Source: Dictyobacter formicarum (GTDB lineage: Bacteria > Chloroflexota > Ktedonobacteria > Ktedonobacterales > Ktedonobacteraceae). Taken from it: DNA of 64,000 bases. Location of the stretch: NCBI RefSeq assembly GCF_016587435.1, contig NZ_BNJJ01000020.1, positions 109,918 to 173,917 on the forward strand, read 5' to 3'. The number at the start of each line of letters is the position of its first letter. Positions within the stretch are counted from its first letter, which is position 1. Below the pieces are notes generated by a model that saw only the letters and a program-made list of their open reading frames with translations, made no database searches and was not told the DNA's origin. Both the position numbers and the translations under genes were made by a program. Below are positions 19,280-29,160 of this stretch, one piece after another.

Positions 19280-19794
19280 ATATTTCTAAATCTCCCCAAT
19301 ATCACCAGAATCGCAGGCGCTACACAACCGGAGAAAGCAACAGCGCTGAAATTTCCCCGTAAATTCCATTCCTGCATTTAATCATACCACAGGTTTTTTA
19401 TAAAACATAGGGTCTTTGCAGGCAAAATCGTATGTTTGTACACCGCACTATCCATAGTAATATGCCAGCTAAAAAATTCACATACTGCTATAACAGCAAT
19501 CGGAAACGCTGCTTGATCGCGACTCTCAATACCACCACTAACTCAACCATTCACAGTAATCAGTTTGCCTGAAAAAGAGGTGTCAACCAGGCAGCTTCGC
19601 CCATCCGATTGGGTCGGCATACCAGCTGAGAAGAACCTGCTAAAAGCCTATAAAAATTCGTAAATATGCGCCCAATGTGCTATAATAGAGCAGGTAGGAT
19701 CAAATTTTCTAAGACCCCTCCAAGCAGCTTATATCAATGCTTCAACCCGATATCGCCTTCAGGCTATGTCTTACTTTTTGGTGAGGATGTTTTT
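19280..19794 (+). other. Divergent intergenic region upstream of gyrA
   Basis: 515 bases between the CvpA-like gene (-) and gyrA (+). The frame of gyrA stays open upstream to 19666, but the extra 43 residues have no resemblance to gyrase and cross the likely promoter, so I do not annotate them. Apart from the gyrA promoter I see nothing in it. Confidence 0.6.
19678..19686 (+). promoter_or_regulatory. Extended -10 promoter of gyrA
   Basis: TG-C-TATAAT is a perfect extended -10 box. A -35 box is poor, as is usual for extended -10 promoters. The transcript would begin near 19693, giving a leader of about 100 bases. Confidence 0.6.
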
Positions 19795-22389
19795 ATGGAA
19801 CCGGGCAATGTAAAGCCAGTCAATATCGTTACAGAAATGACAGGAGCCTATCTCGACTACTCAATGAGTGTAATTGTGGCACGTGCGCTCCCAGATGTTC
19901 GAGACGGCCTGAAACCTGTTCATCGTCGTGTGCTCTATGCTATGGACCAGATGGGTCTGCAATCAACGAGACAATTTCGTAAGTGCGCAGGTACCGTTGG
20001 CGAGGTGTTGAAGAGTTACCACCCCCACGGCGATGCAGCCGTGTACGCTTCTCTTGTTCGTATGGCTCAGCCATGGGCGATGCGCTATCCTCTTGTTCTT
20101 GGCCAGGGCAACTTTGGCTCACAGGATGATGATCCAGCCGCCGCTATGCGTTATACCGAGGCTAAAATGGCCGCGATCGCGGACGAGCTGTTGAGCGATA
20201 TTGAAAAAGATACCGTCGATTTTGAGCCCAATTATGATAACCAGACCACTGAACCTGTTGTTTTGCCAGCGCGCCTGCCCAACCTGCTCCTCAATGGTTC
20301 AACAGGTATTGCCGTTGGTATGGCTACCAATATTCCACCGCACAATCTCAATGAGGTCTGCGATGGCATCACCTATCTGATCGATAATCCAGAAGCCACC
20401 ACCGAAGAACTGGCGCGCATTATTCGCGGTCCAGACTTCCCAACCGGCGGTATTATTCAGGGCCGCGAAGGTATCCGCAATACCTATGCCAATGGCCGCG
20501 GTCGCGTGGTGATTCGTGCGCGTACACACGCTGAAGAGACCGAGCGCGGTCGCATCAGTATCATTGTGACCGAGCTACCATATCAGGTCATCAAATCTGA
20601 CCTGGTAAAGAAAATTGCCGAGATGGCCCGTGATAAAAAGATCGATGGCATCTCCGAGGTACGCGACGAGTCGGATCGCCAGGGCATGCGCATGGTAATT
20701 GACCTGAAGCGTGAAGCCAATATGGATAGTGTGCTGAATTCGCTGTTTAAATATACGGCCATGCAGACAGCCTTCAATACCAACATGCTGGCACTGGTAG
20801 AGCAACAGCCGCAGACGCTCACGCTAAAGAAGTTCCTGTACCACTATATCCGGCATCGTGAAACTGTGCTGACACGCCGCACGCGCTTTGAGCTGGCCAA
20901 GGCTGAGGCACGCAAACATATCCTGGAGGGCTTAAAGATCGCCCTGGATAACCTGGATGCCGTCATTAATATCATTCGCTCATCACGGTCCGCTTACGAG
21001 GATGGCCTGACCCAGTTGCGTGAACAATTTGGCCTGTCCGAAGAGCAAGCCAGAGCTATTCTGGATATGCGCCTGGCCCGTCTGGCTTCTATGGAGCGCC
21101 AGAAGATCGAAGACGAGCTCAAAGATGTCTTGCAGCACATCGACTACTACCATGTGCTGCTGAGCGATATCAATGAGATTCGCAAGCTGATCAAAAATGA
21201 CCTGAAAGAGCTGAAAGAAAAATACGGCGATGAACGACGCACAGAGATCGATGCCAATGAAGTCGGAGACTTTAAGCATGAAGATCTGATTCCGAATGAG
21301 GAAGTGGTCGTCACTTTGACCGAGAAGGGCTATATCAAGCGCCTGCCTTCTAACACCTATCGCGCGCAACGCCGTGGTGGTCGTGGCGTGACCGGCATGG
21401 TCACCCGAGAAGATGATACCGTGCGTCACTTGCTGATCACTCATACTCATGACAGCCTGCTCTTCTTCACCGACCGGGGCCGTGTCTTCCAATTAAAAGC
21501 GTATGAGTTGCCAGATGTAAGCCGCACAGCCAGAGGTGAGCACCTGATCAATATGATCGCCATCGAGCAGCGTGAGCGCATTACCGCCATCGTCTCGGTA
21601 CCTAAGGGTATCAATCGCGATGTGCTGATTGTGGCCACCAAAAAGGGCGAAGTCAAGAAGACCGCAATGAGCGAGTTTGAAGTCGTCCGACGCCAGGGCC
21701 TGATCGCGATGAATCTGGAAGAAGATGACGAGCTGATCGGAGCCAAAATGGCACGCACTGGAGACGATGTGCTCCTGATTACAGGCAAAGGCCAGGCGAT
21801 TCGCTTCTGTGTCGATGATCTACGCCTGGCTTCACGTACCAGCGGCGGTGTCCGTGGTATCCGCCTGGACCAGGATGACAAGGTAGTCTCGTTGAACCTG
21901 GTAAAGGAAGATAGCGAGCTACTGATTGTCACGGAGTATGGCTACGGTAAACGCACGCCGGTTGAGGAGTATCCACGTCACAATCGTGGCGGTAGCGGCA
22001 TCATCACCTCCAGGGTTTCAGAAAAAACTGGCCCGGTGGCAACTGCTCGCGTCGTAACGGAGCAGGACAGTGACTTGATGATCATCTCAGCCAGTGGTGT
22101 CGTTATTCGTACCGACGTCAGCACCATCAAAGTCAGTGGCCGTGCTACCCAGGGTGTCATTCTGATGCATGTCAATAAGCATGACTCCATTGTCGCGGTT
22201 GCCACCACCAATGGCAAGAAACCCTCTGAGCATGAGGAGGATGAAGTCGAGCCTGCTACAAATGAGGAAGGTGCCAGCAACGAACCAGTCGCGATCGGGG
22301 CCCCTGTAGAGAATGCGGAGGCGAATGAAGACGCAGATGTAGAGTCCATTAGCGCCGAGGATAACCCCTCAGAAGAGCCAGAGTTGTAG
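19795..22389 (+). CDS. gyrA: DNA gyrase subunit A
   Basis: Type II topoisomerase subunit of 864 residues that cuts and rejoins DNA to introduce negative supercoils. The catalytic tyrosine is Y120 in AAMRYTEAKM. The GyrA box QRRGGRG is present in the C-terminal beta-pinwheel, which identifies gyrase and not topoisomerase IV. The positions equivalent to E. coli S83 and D87 in the quinolone region are both alanine here (GDAAVYASLVRM). The last 60 residues are an acidic tail. The ATG has GAGGAT at 10 bases. gyrB is not in the window. Confidence 0.97.
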   Translation: MEPGNVKPVNIVTEMTGAYLDYSMSVIVARALPDVRDGLKPVHRRVLYAMDQMGLQSTRQFRKCAGTVGEVLKSYHPHGDAAVYASLVRMAQPWAMRYPLVLGQGNFGSQDDDPAAAMRYTEAKMAAIADELLSDIEKDTVDFEPNYDNQTTEPVVLPARLPNLLLNGSTGIAVGMATNIPPHNLNEVCDGITYLIDNPEATTEELARIIRGPDFPTGGIIQGREGIRNTYANGRGRVVIRARTHAEETERGRISIIVTELPYQVIKSDLVKKIAEMARDKKIDGISEVRDESDRQGMRMVIDLKREANMDSVLNSLFKYTAMQTAFNTNMLALVEQQPQTLTLKKFLYHYIRHRETVLTRRTRFELAKAEARKHILEGLKIALDNLDAVINIIRSSRSAYEDGLTQLREQFGLSEEQARAILDMRLARLASMERQKIEDELKDVLQHIDYYHVLLSDINEIRKLIKNDLKELKEKYGDERRTEIDANEVGDFKHEDLIPNEEVVVTLTEKGYIKRLPSNTYRAQRRGGRGVTGMVTREDDTVRHLLITHTHDSLLFFTDRGRVFQLKAYELPDVSRTARGEHLINMIAIEQRERITAIVSVPKGINRDVLIVATKKGEVKKTAMSEFEVVRRQGLIAMNLEEDDELIGAKMARTGDDVLLITGKGQAIRFCVDDLRLASRTSGGVRGIRLDQDDKVVSLNLVKEDSELLIVTEYGYGKRTPVEEYPRHNRGGSGIITSRVSEKTGPVATARVVTEQDSDLMIISASGVVIRTDVSTIKVSGRATQGVILMHVNKHDSIVAVATTNGKKPSEHEEDEVEPATNEEGASNEPVAIGAPVENAEANEDADVESISAEDNPSEEPEL

Positions 22390-22421
22390 GTACGTCCCTT
22401 GCGGGCGCTTTTACCCTTCAC

Positions 22422-22475
22422 GCTCAGAAAGAAAGAAACTCGTAGGCACACCTACGAGTTTCTTTCTTTCTGAGC
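22422..22475 (+). terminator. gyrA terminator hairpin, 25-bp perfect stem
   Basis: Arms 22422-22446 and 22451-22475 pair without a mismatch around a CACA loop. A short T-run (ACTTTTGC) follows. The stem is far longer than an average intrinsic terminator. Confidence 0.75.
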
Positions 22476-22507
22476 ACTTTTGCTTATCATCTTCGCCTAG
22501 ATGAAAA

Positions 22508-22558
22508 AAATATATTGCCCTTACGGACGCATACGAGCCCGTAAGGGGCAATATATTT
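22508..22558 (-). terminator. Terminator of the convergent glycosyltransferase gene
   Basis: Arms AAATATATTGCCC-TTACGG (22508-22526) and its complement (22539-22558) pair with one bulged base around a loop of about 12 bases. Read on the minus strand the stem runs directly into a run of seven T, which makes this a good intrinsic terminator for the gene ending at 22583. Confidence 0.8.
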
Positions 22559-22582
22559 GCTATTCAGCGAAGCAATCAACGC

Positions 22583-24319
22583 TTATTCAACCAATGCGCT
22601 ACTGGTCGTAGCAGGTGATGGCAGTGGGGTATCCTGGGCCTGCTCGGTACGCTTATTATAACGAGGCCAGAGGTACCAAACCACAATCAACACGACGATA
22701 GGTATCCCTAGTATACCGAGATTAAGCCAGATATTCCAGGTTAATGCCGGTGGTTTTAAGAGCAGCAGCATCCAACCGATCAGAGTTGTGTAGTAGGAAA
22801 AGAAGGCCGTAGCCGAAAAAGTCAGGGAGAAAGCCAGCAATGTATAGCTAATACGGTTCATTCTGGCTGCTACACAAAATGGCAACAAACCGACCAGCCA
22901 GATCAGATACCAGGAAAAGAACCAGGGGGTCGAGAGCAGAAAGCCCGCGAACGAAGCCAGGGTAACCAGCGCAATCGTGCGCGTATCAGGAGCTCGCCAA
23001 AGATAGAGGCAACCAACCACAATCGGCAACACCATCGCGAGGAAGTTGATGATATTCCACAGTAAACGGCTCTTGAATATGTTCAACACAGGAAGTAGAG
23101 CATGATATAGATTGTAGTTCTTGAAGGTAGACAGTACCGAGCTGATCGAGTCAGACGACGCTGGCAACGTAGTAAAACCAAGCACGATATCGTGAAAACT
23201 ATGGCCAATCCAGAAGGGACCATAGCAGGCCAGCGTAATCACGCCAAAAACGACCGTCGAGATAATCCCGGATAGCAAGGCCCGTTTCCAGACTAGCTTG
23301 TCATTTTTACTATCTGCCTGTATCGTAGCGAAACAAACAGCCAGCACAAAGATGGGGAGCACGACGGCCGCGCTAAATTTTACCAGTACGGCAGCCGTAA
23401 AAGCGACCACGACCGGCAGGTAACCACGCCAATCTAAAAAGGTGCCTTTCTGCTGAGCGCGTGCACACAAGTAGAAGCCAAGCAACAGGAAAGTGACCAT
23501 AAAAACGTCATTGTGTGCGCTAAAAGCTGTCTCCATGAGTACCAGGGGGTTCCAGGCATAGAGAAATGCTCCAAGCAGGACGTATCTGGGAGAACATTTT
23601 AGAGCACGCAGCGCCGCGATAATCAATACAATATTGGCCAGGTTAGACAATATCGCGAAACAGCGGAAAGTGACAATCAAATTAAACTGTGTTGAACTAC
23701 CCACAATAGATAGCAAACTACAAACTGCGAGCCAGATAGGCCCATAAATGGAAACAGTATTATGCCAGTATAGCCACTGATATGTTATATCATGTGGAAA
23801 AGCCGATGGTGGAACAAAATAAGGGTTCGCATGATAAAGCATTAATAGACGGCCATAGCTGGCATAAGAATAGACATCTGAAGCCATCATGCCAGGAGTA
23901 AGCAGATAAACAACGCTCACAACCAGTACACCCAGCCAGAGCAACCCGAACAGAAATCTCAGTGAACCAGACCTGGCGCGCCGATTGATAAACCAGGCGC
24001 AAAAACCATAAGTCACAAACATGATACCCAGCAAAAGCATCATTTCCTTAAAGCCGGTCTTATGTTGGGTCAGGCGAGAATGCACACCAGTTGTCAGGTC
24101 CGTAGGAATCCAGCGACCAAACCAGGTTATTTTCTTGCTTATCCACACATTTGTCGAGAAACCAGATAGCGAGAACAGCACAGAATCATAAAATAAGGCG
24201 CTTAAAACGAATATGGCGGCCGCGATTAGCACAGGCCATAAAGCAAACGTCTTCTGTTGTTCAGATGCTTTAGCAGGTGATAGAGATGAATCTACCTTTT
24301 TTACAACATTTTCTAACAA
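22583..24319 (-). CDS. GT-C family membrane glycosyltransferase
   Basis: Integral membrane protein of 578 residues with about 12 hydrophobic helices. The loop after an early helix reads LTPGMMASDVYSYASYGRL, where the aspartate matches the catalytic acid position of GT-C enzymes that use polyprenyl-phosphate sugars (MptA/MptB and GT87-like). YAWNPLVLMETAFSAHND is another conserved block. It probably adds a hexose to a cell-wall or lipid-linked glycan on the outer face. A paralogue with the same blocks lies at 27413-29125. Donor and acceptor cannot be told from sequence. Confidence 0.75.
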   Translation of the reverse strand: MLENVVKKVDSSLSPAKASEQQKTFALWPVLIAAAIFVLSALFYDSVLFSLSGFSTNVWISKKITWFGRWIPTDLTTGVHSRLTQHKTGFKEMMLLLGIMFVTYGFCAWFINRRARSGSLRFLFGLLWLGVLVVSVVYLLTPGMMASDVYSYASYGRLLMLYHANPYFVPPSAFPHDITYQWLYWHNTVSIYGPIWLAVCSLLSIVGSSTQFNLIVTFRCFAILSNLANIVLIIAALRALKCSPRYVLLGAFLYAWNPLVLMETAFSAHNDVFMVTFLLLGFYLCARAQQKGTFLDWRGYLPVVVAFTAAVLVKFSAAVVLPIFVLAVCFATIQADSKNDKLVWKRALLSGIISTVVFGVITLACYGPFWIGHSFHDIVLGFTTLPASSDSISSVLSTFKNYNLYHALLPVLNIFKSRLLWNIINFLAMVLPIVVGCLYLWRAPDTRTIALVTLASFAGFLLSTPWFFSWYLIWLVGLLPFCVAARMNRISYTLLAFSLTFSATAFFSYYTTLIGWMLLLLKPPALTWNIWLNLGILGIPIVVLIVVWYLWPRYNKRTEQAQDTPLPSPATTSSALVE

Positions 24320-24381
24320 GAATTACCATCTCCTACAAAGGCTGATCAGCCAACTCAAAATTATTCTAAAGCTATCTATTG

Positions 24382-24756
24382 TTAATTTACAGTGAGCGAC
24401 TTTGCTCCTCTACGTATACGCTTCTTTTGACGCACCTGCTGGGCAGACATACGATCCTTTTGGGCTTCTAGCTTGACCAATGGAAAAGGACGATGAAATT
24501 GCTTATCAAAAGCTTCGGCCTTCTCATCGGTAAGTTCAGCGCGGCGCTCATAAGCGCGGGCAAAAATATCCCGTTTCATCTCATCTGGCGCATCAACTAA
24601 CAATAAATGGGCAAGCGCAAAATCAGGCTTTCCTTGATCTGCATATGCATCCGCACATGCCAGCCCATCAACGCCCTGCTCCAATTGCTGCCTGGCACGC
24701 TCAAGAAAAACGGTATTGAGTATATTGCGATACAATTCATCAAATGAACTGGACAT
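24382..24756 (-). CDS. Small soluble protein of unknown function
   Basis: Protein of 124 residues, helical and charged, with a very basic C-terminus (QQVRQKKRIRRGAK). No recognised domain. The ATG at 24756 has GGAG seven bases upstream; an ATG four codons earlier has no ribosome site. It lies 62 bases upstream of the GT-C gene on the same strand, so the two may be co-transcribed. Confidence 0.65.
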   Translation of the reverse strand: MSSSFDELYRNILNTVFLERARQQLEQGVDGLACADAYADQGKPDFALAHLLLVDAPDEMKRDIFARAYERRAELTDEKAEAFDKQFHRPFPLVKLEAQKDRMSAQQVRQKKRIRRGAKSLTVN

Positions 24757-24961
24757 TTTCGGCTCCATATGTGTTGGCTTAACAACGAACCATTTACTGA
24801 CACATAAATAAGTAATTTAAATAAAACGCAATCTTAATAGTATCATACATCCATATAGGAGACCGAAAACAAGTACTTCAGCGTATACCTTTAAGTACTG
24901 TATGCTTCAAGCCTGCAAATACCAGATATCCTCTGTCCAATGTTGCCGACAAACCTGCCGC

Positions 24962-26656
24962 TTATTTGTCAGAGCTACTATAAAAGCGTACCGTTACCGT
25001 ATGCGTGACCACCTGGTCAACCAGATGGTAGTGCTGATCCAGCCAGTGCTGGGTATCCTTCACATGCGCTGCATCAGCTTGATTAGCGATCCGACCGGTG
25101 ATCAGGAAAAAGCGTGTGTGCCGCCGGGCAAACGCGGATAAAGCGGCTGGCTGCAAAGCCAGGGCAGGATCGTTTTGCGGCTGTCCACTGCTAAATTTCT
25201 CCCACGAAAAGGCACCCGGCGAATCACTGGAAAAATGCGTCCCGTTGGGATAGGCATGCAGGTAATATTCGACCGCAATCTGACAGCCCTGCGTCGTTGT
25301 ATTGTCGTAACAGACCAGGCCATCATTGGCCTGAGAGCGAGCCTGCAGCCAGTGCACAGCAGTATTCCAGTTTTCAACCTGGGCATTTTGATAGTAATGC
25401 GGCACCACCAGGAACGCCGAACCAAGCAGCACACAGATCACAAGGGCCTGCAGGATACTCCAGCGCCAGATAGCCACACCAAGGGCAGCCAGCAAACAGA
25501 ATGGCGGCACAACAACTACCAGGTAGCGCGTAGAGAAGAGGCGCAGCGAACCCTGTGAGATCACATAGCTAATTACAATCGGCAAGGCAAACCAGCATAG
25601 CATCATCCAGGCAAACGGCCAGAGACGCTGTAAACGGTCCGGTCCCTGTACCATTTTCAGGCGCTGCACCATCCAATGCTGATAGCGCGTGTTGCGTCTC
25701 AGTAAGCTACCAGCGCCCACGATACTCAAGGCAAGCAGAATGCACAGACCCATCACCACCAGGTAGCGCGGATTACTGCCACTGATAATCGTAAAAAGCG
25801 ATAAGAGCTCATGCAGATGCGGTACAAATAACCAGCCAGTTTTGGAGCCATGTAAGCTGACCATAAACATTGGGATGCTCAATATTCCAATTAGCACCAG
25901 GCTACCGATCCATAGCACCGCCTGCCGGCGAATATAAGCGCGCCAGCTAGCCGAGGCACAGTACAAACCGGCCAGCGCAATACATTGAGCTAGCAGCACA
26001 AAAGCGCTGAAAAGATGGCTATAGATGGCCAGCACGATGGTAGCAACGTACAGAGCCCACCGGCTCTTCCGCTGCGTCTCCTGCTGGATAGCGATCAACA
26101 AAACCAGCCAGGAGAGGCAGAGCAGCAACAATTGTAAAGCATACGCACGCGTCTGCTGAGCGTATACCAGCTGCAGATAATTAGTAGCAAAAAGAATCGC
26201 TCCCACAGCGGCTGCGATGGTACCCAGATACCTGCGCGCAAAGAGAAAGATCACGCCGGTACTTAACGCGGCACAGATGGCCGAAGGAAAACGCACCAGC
26301 CATTCAACAGGCGTCAACCCCAACCAACCAGTAACTCTGAGCCAGCCATGGAGCAGCAGATAATACAGCTCCATATTAGGCTCTGTCCCAAATATCGTAT
26401 GCCAGAGCAGCGGCAGCGGTTGACGAGCCAGCTCAACGGAAAACGCTTCATCAAACCAGACACTGGGGCGCCCAAGATAAAGAATATTCAGGACAAAGCT
26501 GAACAGCAGCAAGGGCACACACAATAACCAGAGGGGGAGCGTAGTTAGCTTCCATTTCTGTATAACCAGGCTTGCAGCAAGGTCTTGATCACTATTATCT
26601 TGACCTCCTACGCTCTCTCCACGCTCATTCCTGATGCCACTACTTTCATACGCCAT
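24962..26656 (-). CDS. GT39-type (ArnT/PMT-like) membrane glycosyltransferase
   Basis: Integral membrane protein of 564 residues with about 11-12 helices. The first outer loop contains YLGRPSVWFDEAFSVELA; the WFDEA acidic pair is the catalytic position of PMT/ArnT-type GT-C enzymes. A soluble outer C-terminal domain starts near residue 450. It should move a sugar from a polyprenyl-phosphate donor to a protein, lipid or glycan. The ATG at 26656 is preceded by AAGGATT. Confidence 0.82.
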   Translation of the reverse strand: MAYESSGIRNERGESVGGQDNSDQDLAASLVIQKWKLTTLPLWLLCVPLLLFSFVLNILYLGRPSVWFDEAFSVELARQPLPLLWHTIFGTEPNMELYYLLLHGWLRVTGWLGLTPVEWLVRFPSAICAALSTGVIFLFARRYLGTIAAAVGAILFATNYLQLVYAQQTRAYALQLLLLCLSWLVLLIAIQQETQRKSRWALYVATIVLAIYSHLFSAFVLLAQCIALAGLYCASASWRAYIRRQAVLWIGSLVLIGILSIPMFMVSLHGSKTGWLFVPHLHELLSLFTIISGSNPRYLVVMGLCILLALSIVGAGSLLRRNTRYQHWMVQRLKMVQGPDRLQRLWPFAWMMLCWFALPIVISYVISQGSLRLFSTRYLVVVVPPFCLLAALGVAIWRWSILQALVICVLLGSAFLVVPHYYQNAQVENWNTAVHWLQARSQANDGLVCYDNTTTQGCQIAVEYYLHAYPNGTHFSSDSPGAFSWEKFSSGQPQNDPALALQPAALSAFARRHTRFFLITGRIANQADAAHVKDTQHWLDQHYHLVDQVVTHTVTVRFYSSSDK

Positions 26657-27021
26657 GTTCAACAATCCTTACAGTTATAACAAAGATTATATTCTGTTCA
26701 TCAAGCGTTTTGTACATGCTTTATAAATATACACAGGCAAGATAATACAGTTAATAATGCTGATCTCTCTCAGATAGAGAATAGGCTCGTTACATAAAAA
26801 CGAATGATGCTCTGTACAGTCACCATCCAGTATAGACGATAAGGTATATATACTAATCGCCATATGTTACAAAACAGATTTTAAATGAGCAGGCATCTCA
26901 AATCAACGCATCTCTACTTGCTATAAACAACTGTAGGTAGTATTTATCACTACCTGAATACTAAAATTTAAGCTGGTACTAAATCTTCTAAATCCATAAT
27001 ACTATTTTAGTACAGACTTGA

Positions 27022-27050
27022 TTGACTTTTTAAACATCCGTATTTATACT
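27022..27050 (+). promoter_or_regulatory. Strong sigma-A-type promoter
   Basis: TTGACT at 27022-27027, spacer of exactly 17 bases, TATACT at 27045-27050. The start would be near 27057, leaving about 355 bases of leader in which the MITE-like element is inserted. Confidence 0.65.
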
Positions 27051-27136
27051 TACGACTGATATGAGTTAGCAAAAGCGAATTATGTTAATCGTTTTTCTTT
27101 ACATATTTCCTATCTAAGATAAGCTGTGCCTATTTA

Positions 27137-27251
27137 GAATGTGTCTAAAGCCTATCGCCATGGAAAGCAAAGCGCCCTTGGGCCTGGGGGGCACCGCAGG
27201 CGCGTAGTGTCAGGGGCCGAAGGCGCGAAAAGATGGCATTCAGATACACTC
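27137..27251. mobile_element. MITE-like element with terminal inverted repeats and TTA duplication
   Basis: The 115-bp element begins GAATGTGTCTAAAGCC and its other end, read inward, is GAGTGTATCTGAATGCC. It is flanked by TTA on both sides (27134-27136 and 27252-27254). The interior carries a GC-rich hairpin GCACC-GCA-GGCGC at 27191 and the core GTCAGGGGCCGAAGGCGCG. No coding capacity is seen. A related element lies at 46502-46746. The 3-bp TNA duplication suggests mobilisation by an IS5-type transposase. Confidence 0.6.
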
Positions 27252-27412
27252 TTAGATAGAGATGATGATCGTGTATATTTACTTTTAAGCGGCATTATTC
27301 ATGTATTGCACTGCCAGTGCTCAGTAAACTCTCCTACAAGAAGCGTTCCTGCGCCAGCAATGATAGAAAAAGAGAATGGCTGATACATATAAATGCCTGA
27401 AAAGTTTGGCCA

Positions 27413-29125
27413 ATGATTACATCCATTAATGCAGCTAAGCCTATTCAGAGCGAAACAAAAAGTAGTAAGACGGTACAGCAGTGGTTACCTTTACTTCTAT
27501 GTATAATTGGTTTTCTTTTTTGTTTTCTTTTTTGTGTCACGCCTCTCGCTCGAGCAGGACAGTTGCCATCAAAAGGTATGGCTCTTCCGCTCCATTTTAA
27601 ACCTGTGCACGTGCCATTTTTGACAATTTGGGGAAAATGGCTACCTGCTAATCTCTCTCTAGCAAACAATCAAACCGACTCTCTCTATCTCACAGCCGAT
27701 ATAGAGCTCCTGCTATTTCTAGGATTAGCCTTTCTGATTTATATTACATTATGCTGGTGGTTATGGCGGCGTGCACAGCCAGCGCAAATGAAATTATTGC
27801 GCAGCTTGATATGGCCTGGTGCCATAATGATAGGATTAATACTGGTACTGACACCAGGTATGGCCTCAAAAGATCTCTTTGTATATGCGGACTATGGCAA
27901 CACGCTAGGCGTTCATGGCGCAAATCCATATTTTATTTCGCCACATCAAGCAGCTCCACGGGATATATTGGCAAATATTGATGTTGGGTGGAGCAATGCC
28001 ACCTCAGCTTATGGGCCTGTATGGAATCTCGTCATCGCATTTTTCGCGCTTCTATTTCGTGACCATCCCCTCCCATATTTTTATGCCTACCGCCTGTTAG
28101 GACTCGCCTGCCATCTTGTCTCTATAGGATTAATCGGATCTATACTACGTTCAGCTGGCCGTTCAGAGCGCACTATAACTCTTGGTATTTTCCTCTTTGC
28201 ATGGAATCCCCTGACCCTGTTCGAGAATGCGTTGGGAGCGCACAACGACATCTTTATGGGTATGCTGCTATTGCTAGGCTTCGCCTGGTGTACATATGCC
28301 GAAAAAAAAGATTTTACCCGATTAAAAAACTATGGTCCTGCCCTGATCTTTTTTACACTGGCTACCATGATTAAATTTACATCGCTACCGGTGGTTATCT
28401 TTTTCTTTATGTTGCTGGCTGCCAGGACTCTCAATACCGCGCACGTCCCCTTAAAAAAGATGCAATGGATGCAGGCATTAAAAAATGTGGCACTGGCAGT
28501 TACAATTTTTATTGTACTTTCACTGCTCTTTTATGCACCCTTCTGGATTGGGCATAGCCTGAAGGACATTGCGCATAGTTTTGCTGCGCCTCCCTCCTCT
28601 ACAGGATCAGAGAATTCTTTGATGCGTGTAGCAGTCAACTGGTTAAAAGATACTAGAAGTATGGTATCTTCTGACTCTCTAATCACGCGCGTAGCAACGA
28701 TCCTCCAATCAAGGAATCTTTGGAACAAAATAGATACACTGGTGATGGCAACCTGTGTCCTTGTTGGAGCATGGCATCTCTGGCATCAGCCAACACTTAG
28801 AACCTTTACGGCTGTCAGCCTGGGCACTTTGAGCTGCATTATCCTGGTCACGCCATGGTTTTATTCCTGGTATATTATCTGGTTGCTTGCCCTTGCCCCT
28901 GTAATACTGGCGTTTCCTCCTCTCAAGCGCACCAATAAAGCTCTACTAGCATTCTGCATCGCATTCTCCATTACGGGATTCGCCACATACATTGATCTTT
29001 CCTTTTTACCTGTAAAGTATTTTGAGCTAGCCATACGCTACACCTTAACAGTGGCGCCACCCATTTTGCTATTTATGCTGGTTTATCTACGTGCAAAATC
29101 ACAAAATATAAGGGTAGAAGACTAA
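27413..29125 (+). CDS. GT-C family membrane glycosyltransferase (paralogue)
   Basis: Integral membrane protein of 570 residues, paralogous to the gene at 22583-24319: it shares LTPGMASKDLFVYADYG, a HGANPYF block (HANPYF in the other), FAWNPLTLFENALGAHND and a KFTSLPVV segment in the same order. The acidic residue in SKDLF is the presumed catalytic base. Base composition is more AT-rich than the neighbours and the ribosome site is weak. It likely acts on a polyprenyl-phosphate sugar in envelope glycan synthesis. Confidence 0.75.
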   Translation: MITSINAAKPIQSETKSSKTVQQWLPLLLCIIGFLFCFLFCVTPLARAGQLPSKGMALPLHFKPVHVPFLTIWGKWLPANLSLANNQTDSLYLTADIELLLFLGLAFLIYITLCWWLWRRAQPAQMKLLRSLIWPGAIMIGLILVLTPGMASKDLFVYADYGNTLGVHGANPYFISPHQAAPRDILANIDVGWSNATSAYGPVWNLVIAFFALLFRDHPLPYFYAYRLLGLACHLVSIGLIGSILRSAGRSERTITLGIFLFAWNPLTLFENALGAHNDIFMGMLLLLGFAWCTYAEKKDFTRLKNYGPALIFFTLATMIKFTSLPVVIFFFMLLAARTLNTAHVPLKKMQWMQALKNVALAVTIFIVLSLLFYAPFWIGHSLKDIAHSFAAPPSSTGSENSLMRVAVNWLKDTRSMVSSDSLITRVATILQSRNLWNKIDTLVMATCVLVGAWHLWHQPTLRTFTAVSLGTLSCIILVTPWFYSWYIIWLLALAPVILAFPPLKRTNKALLAFCIAFSITGFATYIDLSFLPVKYFELAIRYTLTVAPPILLFMLVYLRAKSQNIRVED

Positions 29126-29160
29126 CTTATATACATAGTGAGCAATCAGGCATGCATAAT

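Larger units (their letters stand above)
26657..27412 (+). other. AT-rich divergent intergenic region
   Basis: 756 bases between two glycosyltransferase genes. It holds a strong promoter (27022-27050) and a MITE-like insertion (27137-27251), both listed separately, and a small hairpin AGGTAGT/ACTACCT at about 26935-26955. Otherwise I see no gene. Confidence 0.6.

Noticed and set aside
19666..19794. N-terminal extension of gyrA by 43 residues
   Set aside because: The extension does not resemble gyrase, has no ribosome site and spans the extended -10 promoter at 19678-19686.
27141..27383. 80-codon plus-strand frame
   Set aside because: It lies within the MITE-like element and its flank, has no ribosome site and encodes no recognisable protein.
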